Below the pieces are notes generated by a model that worked only from the letters and a program-made list of their open reading frames with translations, searched no databases and was not told the origin of the DNA. A DNA stretch of 64,000 bases from AP-15 sp963735445 (lineage in GTDB: Bacteria; Pseudomonadota; Alphaproteobacteria; ATCC43930; CGMCC-115725): assembly GCA_963735445.1 (NCBI GenBank), contig CAVTLC010000013.1, positions 61,002 to 125,001 on the forward strand, given 5' to 3'. Below are positions 35,523 through 44,098 of this stretch, piece by piece; position 1 is the first letter of the stretch; each line of letters opens with the position of its first letter. Both the position numbers and the translations under genes were made by a program.

Positions 35523-36788
35523 TCAGTTCAACGCCGCCAGCATTTCCGCGGTCACCAAGGTGATGCCGCCATCGGTGCGGTAAAAGCGCTGGGCGTCGAG
35601 TTTGGGATCCTCGCCGATCACGATCCCCTCGTTGATTTGGCAACCGCGATCGACCACGACTTTGGTCAGCCGCGCATGACGCCCGATGTTGACATCGGGC
35701 AGCAGCACAGCCTCATGCGTCTTGGCAAAAGAATTGACCCGGCAATTGGAAAACATCAGCGAGCGCCGAACCGTGGCGCCCGACACGATGCAGCCGCCCG
35801 ACACCATTGAATCAACCGCCATCCCGCGGCGATCGTTATCATCGAACACGAATTTTGCTGGTGGCAGTTGCTGCTGATAGGTCCAGATCGGCCAGTTCGA
35901 ATCGTAAATGTCGAGTGAGGGGGTTGGTGTTACGAGGTCGATATTGGCCGCCCAATAGGCATCGATCGTACCGACATCGCGCCAATAAGCCTCCGCCTCG
36001 AACGTTGTCTTGACGCAGCTTTCCTCAAACGAGTGGGCAACCGCCTCGCCGCGGCTTACCAGCCTCGGAATGATGTCCTTGCCGAAATCGTGGCTCGATG
36101 TCGGATCGCAATGATCGCGTTCGAGTTCGGAATAGAGAAAGTCGGCGGTGAACACATAGACGCCCATGCTGGCGAGGGCCCGATCAGGTTTGCCCGCCAT
36201 CGCCGGAGGGCGACGCGGTTTTTCCTGGAAATCGAGGATGCGCATCGACCGGTCGACCGCCATCACCCCAAAATCCGAGGCTTCTTCGAGCGGCACTTCG
36301 ATGCAGGCGACCGTGCAATCGGCGCCTTTCGCGACATGGTCCGCCAACATAAAAGAGTAATCCATTTTGTAGATATGGTCGCCCGCAAGAACAACAAAGT
36401 ATTTCGGGCCAGCGGCGCGGAAGATGTCGAAATTCTGGTACACTGCGTCTGCGGTGCCGCGATACCAAGTCGCTTCGTCGAGGCGCTGTTGCGCCGGCAG
36501 CAGGTCGAGAAATTCTCCGAGTTCCGGTCGCAGAAACGACCAGCCCATCTGCAGATGGCGCAGCAGGCTGTGAGCTTTGTACTGGGTCAGGACTGCGATC
36601 CGGCGCACCCCGGAATTGAGACAGTTCGACAAGGCAAAATCGATAATCCGAAACTTGCCGCCAAAAAACACCGCCGGCTTGGCGCGCCGGTCGGTCAGTT
36701 GCTTCAATCGACTGCCACGGCCGCCGGCGAGAATGAGACCGAGCGCCTGTCGCGCCAGCCTTTGTTGAATGCGTGCGTCGGACAGCAT
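35523..36788 (-). CDS. glgC: Glucose-1-phosphate adenylyltransferase
   Basis: A 421-residue enzyme making ADP-glucose for glycogen synthesis from glucose-1-phosphate and ATP. The N-terminal ALGLILAGGRGSRLKQLTDRRAKPAVFFGGKFRIIDFALSN is the nucleotide-binding and Lys-containing activator region. GWSFLRPELGEFLDLLPAQQR, YRGTADAVYQN and FVVLAGDHIYKMDY (catalytic Asp) follow. The C-terminal part is a left-handed beta-helix (VDRGCQINEGIVIGED). GGGAG lies 7 nt upstream of the ATG. No other glycogen gene is in the window. Confidence 0.95.
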   Translation of the reverse strand: MLSDARIQQRLARQALGLILAGGRGSRLKQLTDRRAKPAVFFGGKFRIIDFALSNCLNSGVRRIAVLTQYKAHSLLRHLQMGWSFLRPELGEFLDLLPAQQRLDEATWYRGTADAVYQNFDIFRAAGPKYFVVLAGDHIYKMDYSFMLADHVAKGADCTVACIEVPLEEASDFGVMAVDRSMRILDFQEKPRRPPAMAGKPDRALASMGVYVFTADFLYSELERDHCDPTSSHDFGKDIIPRLVSRGEAVAHSFEESCVKTTFEAEAYWRDVGTIDAYWAANIDLVTPTPSLDIYDSNWPIWTYQQQLPPAKFVFDDNDRRGMAVDSMVSGGCIVSGATVRRSLMFSNCRVNSFAKTHEAVLLPDVNIGRHARLTKVVVDRGCQINEGIVIGEDPKLDAQRFYRTDGGITLVTAEMLAALN

Positions 36789-36995
36789 GCTGATCTCCCT
36801 CGGCCACGCCGCGGCAGAGCGCGGCTTTCACATTGTGGCGCTTGAGCGTGAATGGCGGATAATAACGTTGACGGCACCGGCTTGACCGCCGCGCATAAAC
36901 GCTTGGCGGCCTGATTGGAATGTATGCGGCGGGTTAACCAAAATCCGGCTTCTGAAGTTCCAAGACATCGCCAAAATCAACAACTTGCTCTTCGA

Positions 36996-38054
36996 CTATC
37001 CGGCCTCCGCAACAGCGTCCTCGAACGCAACAAGCGTTTTTTCGATGGCTTCGCGCGGCAGGTCGCGAGTGATGAAGACCATTCGCGTGCGGTGGTCGTC
37101 GCTCGGCCATTGCGGCAGCAGCACCGGCGGATGAAACAGATGCTGCACGCCGTGGATGACAACCGGTTCGTCGGGGCGATCGCTGAGCGCCACGATCGCC
37201 TTCAGCCTAAGCAGATCGTCGCCGCGCATGGTTGCCAGCGCATCGAGCCAAGTCGACAATGCCGCCCATGAGATCGGCCGCTCACGGGTGATGCAAAAAG
37301 CGCGGATGCGGTCATCGTGGCGGTTCACGTCGAGCGCCTCGTGATCGTGGTCGTGCGCGTGCTCTTCGGCAAAGGCCTCATCGCGCAGCCAGCGCTGGAC
37401 GTCGACGCTTTTGCTCTGCGGATCGTAGAAGCCGAGGTTGAACAGCAATGCCGGATCGACCTCGCCGTGTGCCACCGGCAAGATCGGGGCGCTGGGGTTT
37501 AGCACAGCAAGCCGCGCCTTCAGCGAGGCGAGGGCATTCGCCTCAGCGAGATCGGTCTTGCTCAGCAGCAGCCGGTCGGCGACCGCCGCCTGCTTTAGCG
37601 CTTCGGGCTGCTGGTCGAGGGTGCCGGCGCCGTTGACGGCATCGACCGTCGTTACGACACCGTCGAGCGAATAGCGGCCGGCAACCAGCGGGTCCGAGAT
37701 CAACGTGTGCAGGATCGGCGCCGGGTCGGCGAGACCGGTGGTCTCTATGACGACGCGAGCAAAGTGCGGCACCTTGCCATTGGCGCGGCCGACAAAAAGG
37801 TTCAGCAGGGTATCGGCGATGTCGCCGCGCACCGTGCAGCACAGGCAGCCGCTGTTCAGCAGAACGATGTCGTCGGTGGCGCTTTCGACCAACAAATGGT
37901 CGATGCCGATCTCGCCGAACTCGTTGACGATGACCGCGGTCTCAGCCATTCCGGGTTGCTTCAGGATATGGTTGAGCACCGTCGTCTTGCCGCTGCCGAG
38001 AAAGCCGGTTAGCAAGGTCACGGGAATTAGCGGCGAGGATTCGGTCGAGTTCAT
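36996..38054 (-). CDS. CobW/P47K-family GTPase (metallochaperone)
   Basis: A 352-residue G3E GTPase, beginning at ATG 38054 (MNSTESSPLIPVTLLTGFLGSGKTTVLNHIL) with the P-loop at about residues 17-25. The metal motif is C-x-C-C in NSGCLCCTVRGD, and the base-recognition motif resembles LLSKTDLAEA. The C-terminal CobW domain is present (REFPISWAALSTWLDAL-like and HGVQHLFHPP). His-rich HAHDHDHEAL at about 215-225 suggests Zn2+ or Co2+ binding. The longer frame (start 38267) extends into a region with no homology. Family members insert metals into partner enzymes, for example Zn2+ under limitation. Confidence 0.85.
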   Translation of the reverse strand: MNSTESSPLIPVTLLTGFLGSGKTTVLNHILKQPGMAETAVIVNEFGEIGIDHLLVESATDDIVLLNSGCLCCTVRGDIADTLLNLFVGRANGKVPHFARVVIETTGLADPAPILHTLISDPLVAGRYSLDGVVTTVDAVNGAGTLDQQPEALKQAAVADRLLLSKTDLAEANALASLKARLAVLNPSAPILPVAHGEVDPALLFNLGFYDPQSKSVDVQRWLRDEAFAEEHAHDHDHEALDVNRHDDRIRAFCITRERPISWAALSTWLDALATMRGDDLLRLKAIVALSDRPDEPVVIHGVQHLFHPPVLLPQWPSDDHRTRMVFITRDLPREAIEKTLVAFEDAVAEAG

Positions 38055-38094
38055 CACGAGAGCCGGCTCCGCTTTAGTGCTGGGCGATTGTCGT

Positions 38095-38229
38095 TCAAAT
38101 CGCCGATGGGGTCGAGCGCGCCGCGCGCTGATCGCCCACTGCCCGCAGGATCGGGCACTCTTGCGCTGTCGCGTGCGAGGCGTCGGTGGCGGCGCGGTGA
38201 AACAGGTCGAGCAAATTTCGGCCCAGCAC
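38095..38229 (-). CDS. Possible 44-residue ORF upstream of the CobW gene
   Basis: From GTG 38229 the frame reads VLGRNLLDLFHRAATDASHATAQECPILRAVGDQ, with a natural amphipathic look, and stops at 38095-38097, about 40 bp before the CobW start. Composition is coding-like but I do not recognise it. It may be the remnant of a longer gene. Weak evidence. Confidence 0.2.
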   Translation of the reverse strand: MLGRNLLDLFHRAATDASHATAQECPILRAVGDQRAARSTPSAI

Positions 38230-38318
38230 GTCCGCAGCACTGGGAGCGCTCGTCGGCTGCAGGTCAAGCCCTCAACGCCGATTGCAATTCCAGATTACGA
38301 TTAACGCAGGGCTTCGCG

Positions 38319-39249
38319 TCAGGCGGATGCCGGAGCGGCGCCGATGACCCAGGCGCGGGTCTCGGCAGCCGACCACCAGCTGACGACGAGATGGGGGGCG
38401 ATCGCGGCAATGCGGATCGCTTGCTCAGGCTCGCTTTCGATAAAATGGGTGCAGCCACAGCGCGTCGCGGCCATCGCCTTGTAGCACGCCACCGACGCCA
38501 GATCGGCTGGCGCCTCGTCCGGGCGGCATTCCAATTTCAGCCCGTGAAACCCCCAGCGTGCGAGCCAGGCCTCGGTGTGCGGGCGGTCGATCTCCGGCCG
38601 TCCGGTGATGATGACCGCGCGCTCACGGCGCAAACGGCGGTAATATTGCAAAGGGTTCGAGCGCGTGACGCCGGCTGAGCGCCGCGGCGAGGTCGGCGTC
38701 ATAATCCACCCGCGCGATGTCGGGCAGAAAGACGCCATCGAGATCGAGCCCGAAAAACGGGCGCTCGGTCGCGCGCTCGGGCGGCGCCCCGGTCTGACGC
38801 CAAGCCCGCGACGCCGGGGTTGCTTCGCCGCGCTCCCACGGAAAGCGAAACAACTCGCGCATCGGATGCGAAAAATCGGGGACATAGCGCGTCGTCTCGG
38901 GATCGTGGAGGATTGTCAACGTCGCGCAGGCATGACCCCACGACAGAACCGCCGCGCGGACCGAGGCCATCGTCGCCCCGGTCGAACACGCGTCGTCGAT
39001 CAACAGAACACGGCTTGCATCGCGCGGCGGTGGTCCGATCCACCGGGTAACGCCGCTGCCGCGCTCCCAGCCGATCACCAATAACGGCAATCCCAGCATC
39101 GAGGATGCCATTGTGGCCGGCACCAAGCCGCCGCGCGCGATGCCCGCGACCACGTCCGGCGCCCACAGCGAGACGCGATCGAGCAACGAGGCGACCAGCC
39201 GTTCGGCCTGATCGTACGAGATGAATACCGGCAGCCGGCCGGTCTCCAA
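38319..39249 (-). CDS. Phosphoribosyltransferase fused to a HAD phosphatase domain, frameshifted
   Basis: Two domains joined in one gene. The N-terminal type I phosphoribosyltransferase has the PRPP loop VLLIDDACSTGATM at residues 81-94. It is followed by a HAD hydrolase with the nucleophile motif FFGLDLDGVFL (Asp169, Asp171). After a +1 shift near 38650-38680 the HAD part continues as LRRERAVIITGRPEIDRPHTEAWLARWGFHG (motif II Thr) and ends with SEPEQAIRIAAIAPHLVVSWW. The order fits a salvage enzyme that transfers PRPP and then dephosphorylates, or the reverse. Located 56 bp downstream of a THI5-like binding protein on the same strand, so a pyrimidine or base uptake role is inferred, not proven. 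Confidence 0.75.
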
Positions 39250-39305
39250 CCCCTTCCAGGGTCGCGACGGTTCCCTGGTCAGCCCAGGGGGGACAGAAAG
39301 GCTCG

Positions 39306-40343
39306 TCAGCGTTTAGCCTCCATGCCAACGCGCTTGTCGACAAACCGCGTCGTATAGGCCTTGTCGAGATCGATGCCCGGCTTGTAGACCCCGACCGCGA
39401 CCATCGACTGGTAGAATGCCTTCCATCGCGCGTCGGTCATCGCGCCGATGCCGAGAGTTTTGGCATCACCCGAATCGACGATACCGCGCGTGACCATCGT
39501 TTTACGCCCAAAATCGATGAGATTGGCCGGCATATCGGGATTGGCTTTCACGATCAGCTGGTTGGCCGGCGCGGGATCGCCGTAAAGATACGAATACCAG
39601 CCCTCGATTGAGGCATCGATAAAGCGCTGGACCAGGTCGGGCCGCTCGTGAATAAGCTTGGCGCTTGTCGTGATGATGTTCCCGTAGCCCTTATAGCCGG
39701 CCTCGGACAGGGGTAGCACCACTGGCTCGATCCCGGTCTTCTCGCGGATCAAAAACGGCTCGCTGCTGGCGTAGCCCTCTTGGATCGCTTTGGGGTCCGC
39801 GAGAAACGGCTGCAAATTGAATGTGTAAGGCCGGATCTGGTTGTCGGCGTAACCGAATTTGGCGGCAAGAAAGCGCCACCAGCTGAGCCGCGCATCGGCG
39901 GCGATCATGATCGGCTTGCCCTTCAATGCCGGAAAGCTGTCATTCCCTTCACCGGGATGGGCGATTAGTACCGCCAAATCCTTTTGAAAAATCGCCGCTA
40001 TCGCGAGAAACGGCAGGTTTTCCTGCGCAAATTCGATCGCCCGACCGCCGCCCAGATTAAAGTCGAGCCGGCCGGCCGCCAGCAGCTGCATGTGATTGAC
40101 CTGCGGCCCGCCCTGCTGGATCGTGACGTCGAGGCCGTGCTTTGCGTAAATTCCGGTCGCGACCGCTTGATAAAAACCGCCATATTCGGCCTCGGCCTTC
40201 CAGTCGAGACCAAAGGTGATGCGATCCTGGGCGCACGCCGCCGACGCGACGAAAACGCCGAGAACAAGGATCGCGGCAAAGGCCATGACTTTGCAGCGGG
40301 CCGCGGCAGCACCGCGCACTCCGCCTCTCTCGAGGCCAAGCAT
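39306..40343 (-). CDS. ABC transporter substrate-binding protein, NMT1/THI5-like
   Basis: A 345-residue periplasmic binding protein. An N-terminal signal peptide (VMAFAAILVLGVFVASAACAQ, cleaved about residue 39) precedes the mature start DRITFGLDWKAEAEYGGFYQAVATGIYAKHGLDVTIQQGG, which is the NMT1/THI5 signature. ANQLIVKANPDMPANLIDFGRKTM follows later. These proteins bind thiamine precursors (HMP), other pyrimidines, or sulfonates. GGGAGGG lies right before the ATG. No permease or ATPase gene is adjacent. The downstream gene is a phosphoribosyltransferase-HAD fusion, so a pyrimidine ligand is plausible. I see no TPP-riboswitch pattern upstream. Confidence 0.82.
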   Translation of the reverse strand: MLGLERGGVRGAAAARCKVMAFAAILVLGVFVASAACAQDRITFGLDWKAEAEYGGFYQAVATGIYAKHGLDVTIQQGGPQVNHMQLLAAGRLDFNLGGGRAIEFAQENLPFLAIAAIFQKDLAVLIAHPGEGNDSFPALKGKPIMIAADARLSWWRFLAAKFGYADNQIRPYTFNLQPFLADPKAIQEGYASSEPFLIREKTGIEPVVLPLSEAGYKGYGNIITTSAKLIHERPDLVQRFIDASIEGWYSYLYGDPAPANQLIVKANPDMPANLIDFGRKTMVTRGIVDSGDAKTLGIGAMTDARWKAFYQSMVAVGVYKPGIDLDKAYTTRFVDKRVGMEAKR

Positions 40344-40594
40344 ACATCCCTCCCAGGCGCATTATCGCCGCAATCGGGTTCCGGGTGAAATATTCTTCTG
40401 AAGAGCGAGATTTTTGCCCGCGAGGCGATCGCCATTCCGCGGCTGCGTGGGCTTAGCAAACTTACTTACCATGCTGACGACACGGCAGTGACGATGCGGC
40501 AGGGGTTATCTCTTTAACCATCAATATCGTAGCGCATTTCGCTCAATTTTGTATTTTGCGGCGAGTATCGGTCTCATCATGCCAGGAAATACCG

Positions 40595-41077
40595 ATGACG
40601 CCTCAGTATGCTGCAAATACCGCGCTGGCATCGTTTCGTCGTAATTCTTTGGGCTCGACCGAGTTGGTTGATGTCGCAGTGGCAGCACTGGTGCATGAGC
40701 GTGATGTTCTACTGCACTGCCTCGGCGATGCTGCGGAAAACTGCGACAAGCTGCGGCGGGAGCGTGATCGGCTCAAAAGCCAGCTGGCAGAATTGGAGAA
40801 TACGATCGCCACGCTACGGTCTAAGGGAAAGATCCTGGTCAGGGATCGGGACAAATGGGAGATGGCGGCGCGGCAGCGCGAGAGCGAAATTACCGAGTTG
40901 CGATCAGTCGGTCCGTCCGCCAATCACGATAAATTCAAACTGGCAAAAGCCGTCATCAGCAAGACGCTTCACCCCGACAATCCCGGAGGCGGTGGAGCAA
41001 TTGCAAGGCTAGCACGAGCCGAAATCTTCAAGGAGATTTGGCCGGAGATCGTCAAGATCGATCGTGGTGAGGCTTGA
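40595..41077 (+). CDS. Coiled-coil protein with a J-domain-like end, unknown function
   Basis: A 160-residue protein. After a short N-terminus there is a long coiled coil (about residues 30-105: LLHCLGDAAENCDKLRRERDRLKSQLAELENTIATLRSK). The C-terminus (KFKLAKAVISKTLHPDNPGGGGAIARLARAEIFKEIWPEI) resembles a J-like HPD loop, with HPDN in place of HPDK. An upstream ATG (40556) would add 13 residues; ATG 40595 has AGGAAA about 8 nt before it and is preferred. Function not known. A chaperone-adaptor role is only a guess from the HPD. Confidence 0.6.
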   Translation: MTPQYAANTALASFRRNSLGSTELVDVAVAALVHERDVLLHCLGDAAENCDKLRRERDRLKSQLAELENTIATLRSKGKILVRDRDKWEMAARQRESEITELRSVGPSANHDKFKLAKAVISKTLHPDNPGGGGAIARLARAEIFKEIWPEIVKIDRGEA

Positions 41078-41212
41078 GCTGCCTCTGTTACCCGCTCTCC
41101 CGGTGAGACGCTCCCTCCCCTCGCCCGCGGTGCAAACGGCGCTCCGGCGTTGAGCCCGGCAGGCCAACCGCCGAAGACAGCGCAGCGCCGCTACGACCGC
41201 CGGCGGCGCGGC

Positions 41213-41692
41213 TTATGGATGGCGGTGGATCGGGTCGACCCAGCGCACTTCTTGCGGGCGCTCGACCGGTTCGATATCGAGATTGACAACCACTGCTTCG
41301 TTGTCGCTGCGCACCAGCACGCATTCGAGCGTCTCGTCGGTCGACGCATTGATCTCCTGGTGCGGCACATAGGGCGGCACAAAGATGAAATCGCCCGGCC
41401 CGGCCTCGGCGACATATTCGAGATGCTCGCCCCAGCGCATTCGCGCCCGCCCCTTCAGCACATAAATCACGCTTTCGAGCGCGCCGTGATGATGCGCCCC
41501 GGTCTTGGCGTTGGGGTGGATCTTGACGGTGCCGGCCCAGATCTTTTGCGCACCGACGCGGGCTAAATTAATCGCCGCCGCCCGGTCCATGCCAGGGGTC
41601 TGGGCGGTATTCGGGTCGAGCTGATCGCCCGGGATTACCTTGACCCCGTGGATCTTCCAGTCGACCGCCGAGTGTTCGTGCCCACCGCTCAT
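41213..41692 (-). CDS. Cupin-domain protein
   Basis: A 159-residue single cupin. Motif 1 is GTVKIHPNAKTGAHHHGALESVIYVLKGRARMRWGEH (His, His, His and Glu ligands), motif 2 is PGDFIFVPPYVPHQEIN. This leaves all four metal ligands in place. Such proteins range from dioxygenases and isomerases to sensors, and the product cannot be told. GGGCGAGG lies close before the ATG. Divergent from the DOPA dioxygenase gene through a shared 188-bp promoter region. Confidence 0.82.
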   Translation of the reverse strand: MSGGHEHSAVDWKIHGVKVIPGDQLDPNTAQTPGMDRAAAINLARVGAQKIWAGTVKIHPNAKTGAHHHGALESVIYVLKGRARMRWGEHLEYVAEAGPGDFIFVPPYVPHQEINASTDETLECVLVRSDNEAVVVNLDIEPVERPQEVRWVDPIHRHP

Positions 41693-41833
41693 CTGCCTCG
41701 CCCTTCCTGCTCGTCGCTGCCGGTTTATGCCATCGGCAGACGGCCTCTGACACCCATTTCGTCCGACTATACAATAAATACATGTAAATAGCTCGGTTCG
41801 GCTCTCAAAAAGACGATCTTGAAACGTCTGTAT

Positions 41834-41864
41834 TTCGATATATCTTAGATACGTCTATATCGAA
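41834..41864. promoter_or_regulatory. Perfect inverted repeat, probable operator
   Basis: TTCGATATA (41834-41842) and TATATCGAA (41856-41864) are a perfect 9-bp inverted repeat with 13 bp between. The spacer contains a nested TATCT-T-AGATA palindrome. It ends 16 bp before the DOPA dioxygenase start and sits in the divergent region shared with the cupin gene. The likely binder is the PadR-like repressor encoded at 42335. The symmetry is seen directly; the protein partner is inferred. Confidence 0.6.
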
Positions 41865-41880
41865 CAGAGGACACCATCAC

Positions 41881-42264
41881 ATGAACGATCAATCCATAGC
41901 GCGGACGCAGGTCAGCGGGTATCACGCGCATGTTTACTATGACACGGAGACCAAACCGATAGCCGAGCGCCTGGCCGCGGCAATGGGCGACCAGTTTAAT
42001 GTCAGGTTTGGCGGCTTTCATGACGGCCCGGTCGGGCCGCATCCGGTCGCCAACCTCCAGGTCATTTTTACCGCCGACGAGTTCCCGAAGGTGGTTCCGT
42101 GGCTGATGCTAAACCGGGAGGGTCTCGACGTTCTGATCCATCCACTGAGCGACAACTCGGTCGACGACCACAGCATTTACGCGATGTGGCTCGGGAGCCC
42201 GGTTCCGCTGAAGCTCGCAACATTGCGCCGCGGTTATCGCCCGGAATTGCTGCCGACAGCCTGA
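41881..42264 (+). CDS. DOPA 4,5-dioxygenase family protein
   Basis: A 127-residue protein of the small DOPA-dioxygenase family, which performs extradiol cleavage of catechols such as DOPA in fungi and plants. GYHAHVYYD (conserved His), GPVGPHPVANLQVIF and LDVLIHPLSDN show the His-rich metal site. Bacterial copies are mostly uncharacterised. Upstream lies the palindrome at 41834-41864 and downstream, 70 bp later, a PadR regulator. The unit therefore looks like a regulated enzyme gene plus its repressor. Confidence 0.85.
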   Translation: MNDQSIARTQVSGYHAHVYYDTETKPIAERLAAAMGDQFNVRFGGFHDGPVGPHPVANLQVIFTADEFPKVVPWLMLNREGLDVLIHPLSDNSVDDHSIYAMWLGSPVPLKLATLRRGYRPELLPTA

Positions 42265-42334
42265 AATAGCGCGGCGGATCGGGTGTTGCCCCGGCGGGGC
42301 GTTGGGGCAGCGCTTTTTATCAAAAGGATCAAAG

Positions 42335-42904
42335 ATGTTCACAAATCGACATGGCCGCGGTGAACGGCGGCAGATGCGCGGCGGCCTGGGTTTTGGCGGC
42401 GGCCATTTTGGTCGTCATCACCGCGGCGGGCGCGGCGGCAGATCGGGTCGGGTCTTCGACCACGGCGATCTGCGCTTTGTGCTGCTCCAGTTTGTTGCCG
42501 AAAAGCCGCGCTATGGCTACGAGCTGATCAAAACCATCGAAGAGCAGTTCGGCGGAATGTACAGTCCCAGCCCCGGCGTCGTGTATCCGACGCTGACCCT
42601 GCTTGAAGAACTCGGTTATGTGCAGGCGGAAAGCGGCGGCGGCACCAAGAAGCTCTATTCGGTGACCGAGGAAGGGGCGAATTATCTGGCGACGAACCGG
42701 GCGCTGGTTGACGGTATCTTCAGCCGCATGGCCGAAATGAGCCGAGCGATTGGCGGCGGCCCGGCGCCGGAAATCCGGCGGGCGATGGGCAATTTAGAAA
42801 TGGCGCTGTCGATCCGACTCGGCAAAGGTTCGCTCGACGCGGACCAAATACGAGCCGTTACCGCTGCGCTCGATCGCGCCGCAACGGAAGTCGAACAGGT
42901 TTAA
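42335..42904 (+). CDS. PadR-family repressor with His/Gly-rich N-terminus (YqjI-like)
   Basis: A 189-residue PadR-type winged-helix regulator. The first 45 residues are rich in Arg, Gly and His (GGHFGRHHRGGRGGRSGRVFDHGDLRFV). The wHTH is FVAEKPRYGYELIKTIEEQFGGMYSPSPGVVYPTLTLLEELGYVQ, with the usual S-P-G-x-x-Y-P. The layout recalls YqjI, a nickel/iron-responsive PadR with a His-rich leader. ATG 42335 is preceded by AAAAGGA; the upstream TTG 42302 is less likely. It probably represses the DOPA dioxygenase upstream (palindrome at 41834). Metal sensing is inferred only. Confidence 0.85.
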   Translation: MFTNRHGRGERRQMRGGLGFGGGHFGRHHRGGRGGRSGRVFDHGDLRFVLLQFVAEKPRYGYELIKTIEEQFGGMYSPSPGVVYPTLTLLEELGYVQAESGGGTKKLYSVTEEGANYLATNRALVDGIFSRMAEMSRAIGGGPAPEIRRAMGNLEMALSIRLGKGSLDADQIRAVTAALDRAATEVEQV

Positions 42905-42926
42905 TCGACACGATGGGAAAGTCGCG

Positions 42927-43856
42927 ATGAAGCTGGCGGTACCCGACCTGGTCTCGAACTCGTACTTTCCGGCGGCAGCCGCGGTCGAACTCGGCTTTTT
43001 CGCCGCCGAGGGGCTCGATGTCTCTCTCGAGCTGGTCTTTCCGGTCGACCGCTGCTATCGCGAAATGCGCGATGGCAATATCGATTTTGTCGGCGGCTCG
43101 GCGCATTCGGTATTGGCCGCCTTCCCCGAATGGGACGGGGCCAAGCTGCTCTGCGCCCAGGCGCAGGGGATGTACTGGTTTCTGGTGATGCGCGCCGATC
43201 TCGGTGCCCGCCGCGGCGATGTCGATGTTGTCAAGGGCCGCACGATCGGTGCGGCGCCCTGGGTCGAGATGGGCTTGCGACGGCTGTTGATCGCAGCCGG
43301 GATCGACCCGCACCGCGACCAAGTCACGATCGCGCCGGTGCCGGGTGCTGTGGCAGAGGGCGGCATCGTCAATTTCGGCATGAGTGCTGCCAAAGCGCTC
43401 GAAGACGGGCTGATCGACGGCTTCTGGGCCAACGGCATGGGCACCGAAATCGCGGTGCGCCGCGGCGTCGGGACGGTGGTGCTCGATGTCCGGCGCGGCG
43501 ACGGCCCAAAGGAGTGCTTCAATTACACGATGTCGGCATTGGCCACGACCGACCGACTGATCCGCGAGACCCCGGATGTCGCGGCGGCCGCGGTGCGGGC
43601 CGTGGTCAAGACGCAGACGGCGCTGCAAGCTGATCCCGAGCGAGCCGCCGAGGTCGGACGCAAACTGTTCCCGGCGGATGCCGCGGCGCTGATCGCCGAT
43701 CTGATCCGCCGCGATGCGCCCTATTACGACGCCTCGATCTCGCGCGAATTTGTCGTTGGCATGAACCAGTTCGCCCGCGATGTCGGGATTTTGCACGGCG
43801 ACCCGCCCTACGAGAAAATCGTTGCGACCCAATTCGCCGATCTCTGGCGGGGATAG
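42927..43856 (+). CDS. SsuA/THI5-like substrate-binding protein without signal peptide
   Basis: A 309-residue protein of the NitT/TauT/SsuA substrate-binding type: LAVPDLVSNSYFPAAAAVELGFFAAEGLDVSLELVFP near the start, then DGNIDFVGGSAHSVL. No N-terminal signal peptide is visible, and the first residues already belong to the fold. It starts 22 bp after padR. Cytoplasmic relatives of this family act as enzymes or sensors, so this may not be a transporter component. No ABC permease is adjacent. Ligand unknown. Confidence 0.78.
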   Translation: MKLAVPDLVSNSYFPAAAAVELGFFAAEGLDVSLELVFPVDRCYREMRDGNIDFVGGSAHSVLAAFPEWDGAKLLCAQAQGMYWFLVMRADLGARRGDVDVVKGRTIGAAPWVEMGLRRLLIAAGIDPHRDQVTIAPVPGAVAEGGIVNFGMSAAKALEDGLIDGFWANGMGTEIAVRRGVGTVVLDVRRGDGPKECFNYTMSALATTDRLIRETPDVAAAAVRAVVKTQTALQADPERAAEVGRKLFPADAAALIADLIRRDAPYYDASISREFVVGMNQFARDVGILHGDPPYEKIVATQFADLWRG

Positions 43857-43867
43857 TACCGCAGCCC

Positions 43868-43909
43868 CCTTCCCTCCCCTTCGCATGCGGAGGGGGGATT
43901 AGGGTGAGG
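43868..43909. repeat. Palindromic dispersed repeat
   Basis: CCTTCCCTCCCCTTCGCATGCGG-type left arm and GGAGGGGGGATTAGGGTGAGG right arm around GCATGC. Resembles the ends of the 96-bp element inserted in fbiC (GGTGAGG / CCTCACC). A further GGATCCCGGCCTGCGC-like motif follows at about 43990. Could serve as a transcription stop after the binding-protein gene. Confidence 0.45.
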
Positions 43910-44098
43910 CGCGCCGCCATGCTAGTTCGCCGGACTGGCTACTGCGATGTCTTCTCGGCTTGCGAAGGCCGATATCCATTTCGGCAATGGATCCCGGCCT
44001 GCGCTGGAATGCCGATGCTGATAGAAATGCGAATTTCGGGCTCAAAACGCCTGATCGAGCAGCGGTGAACATTACCGGCGAAAACGAGGGAATGGGCG

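Noticed and set aside
38055..38267. N-terminal extension of the CobW GTPase (start at 38267)
   Set aside because: The added 71 residues are Arg/Pro-rich without homology, and ATG 38054 begins right before the P-loop, as in the family.
40344..40594. TPP riboswitch upstream of the THI5-like binding protein
   Set aside because: No CUGAGA-type core or paired helices are seen on the minus strand; only an ordinary GGGAGGG ribosome site.
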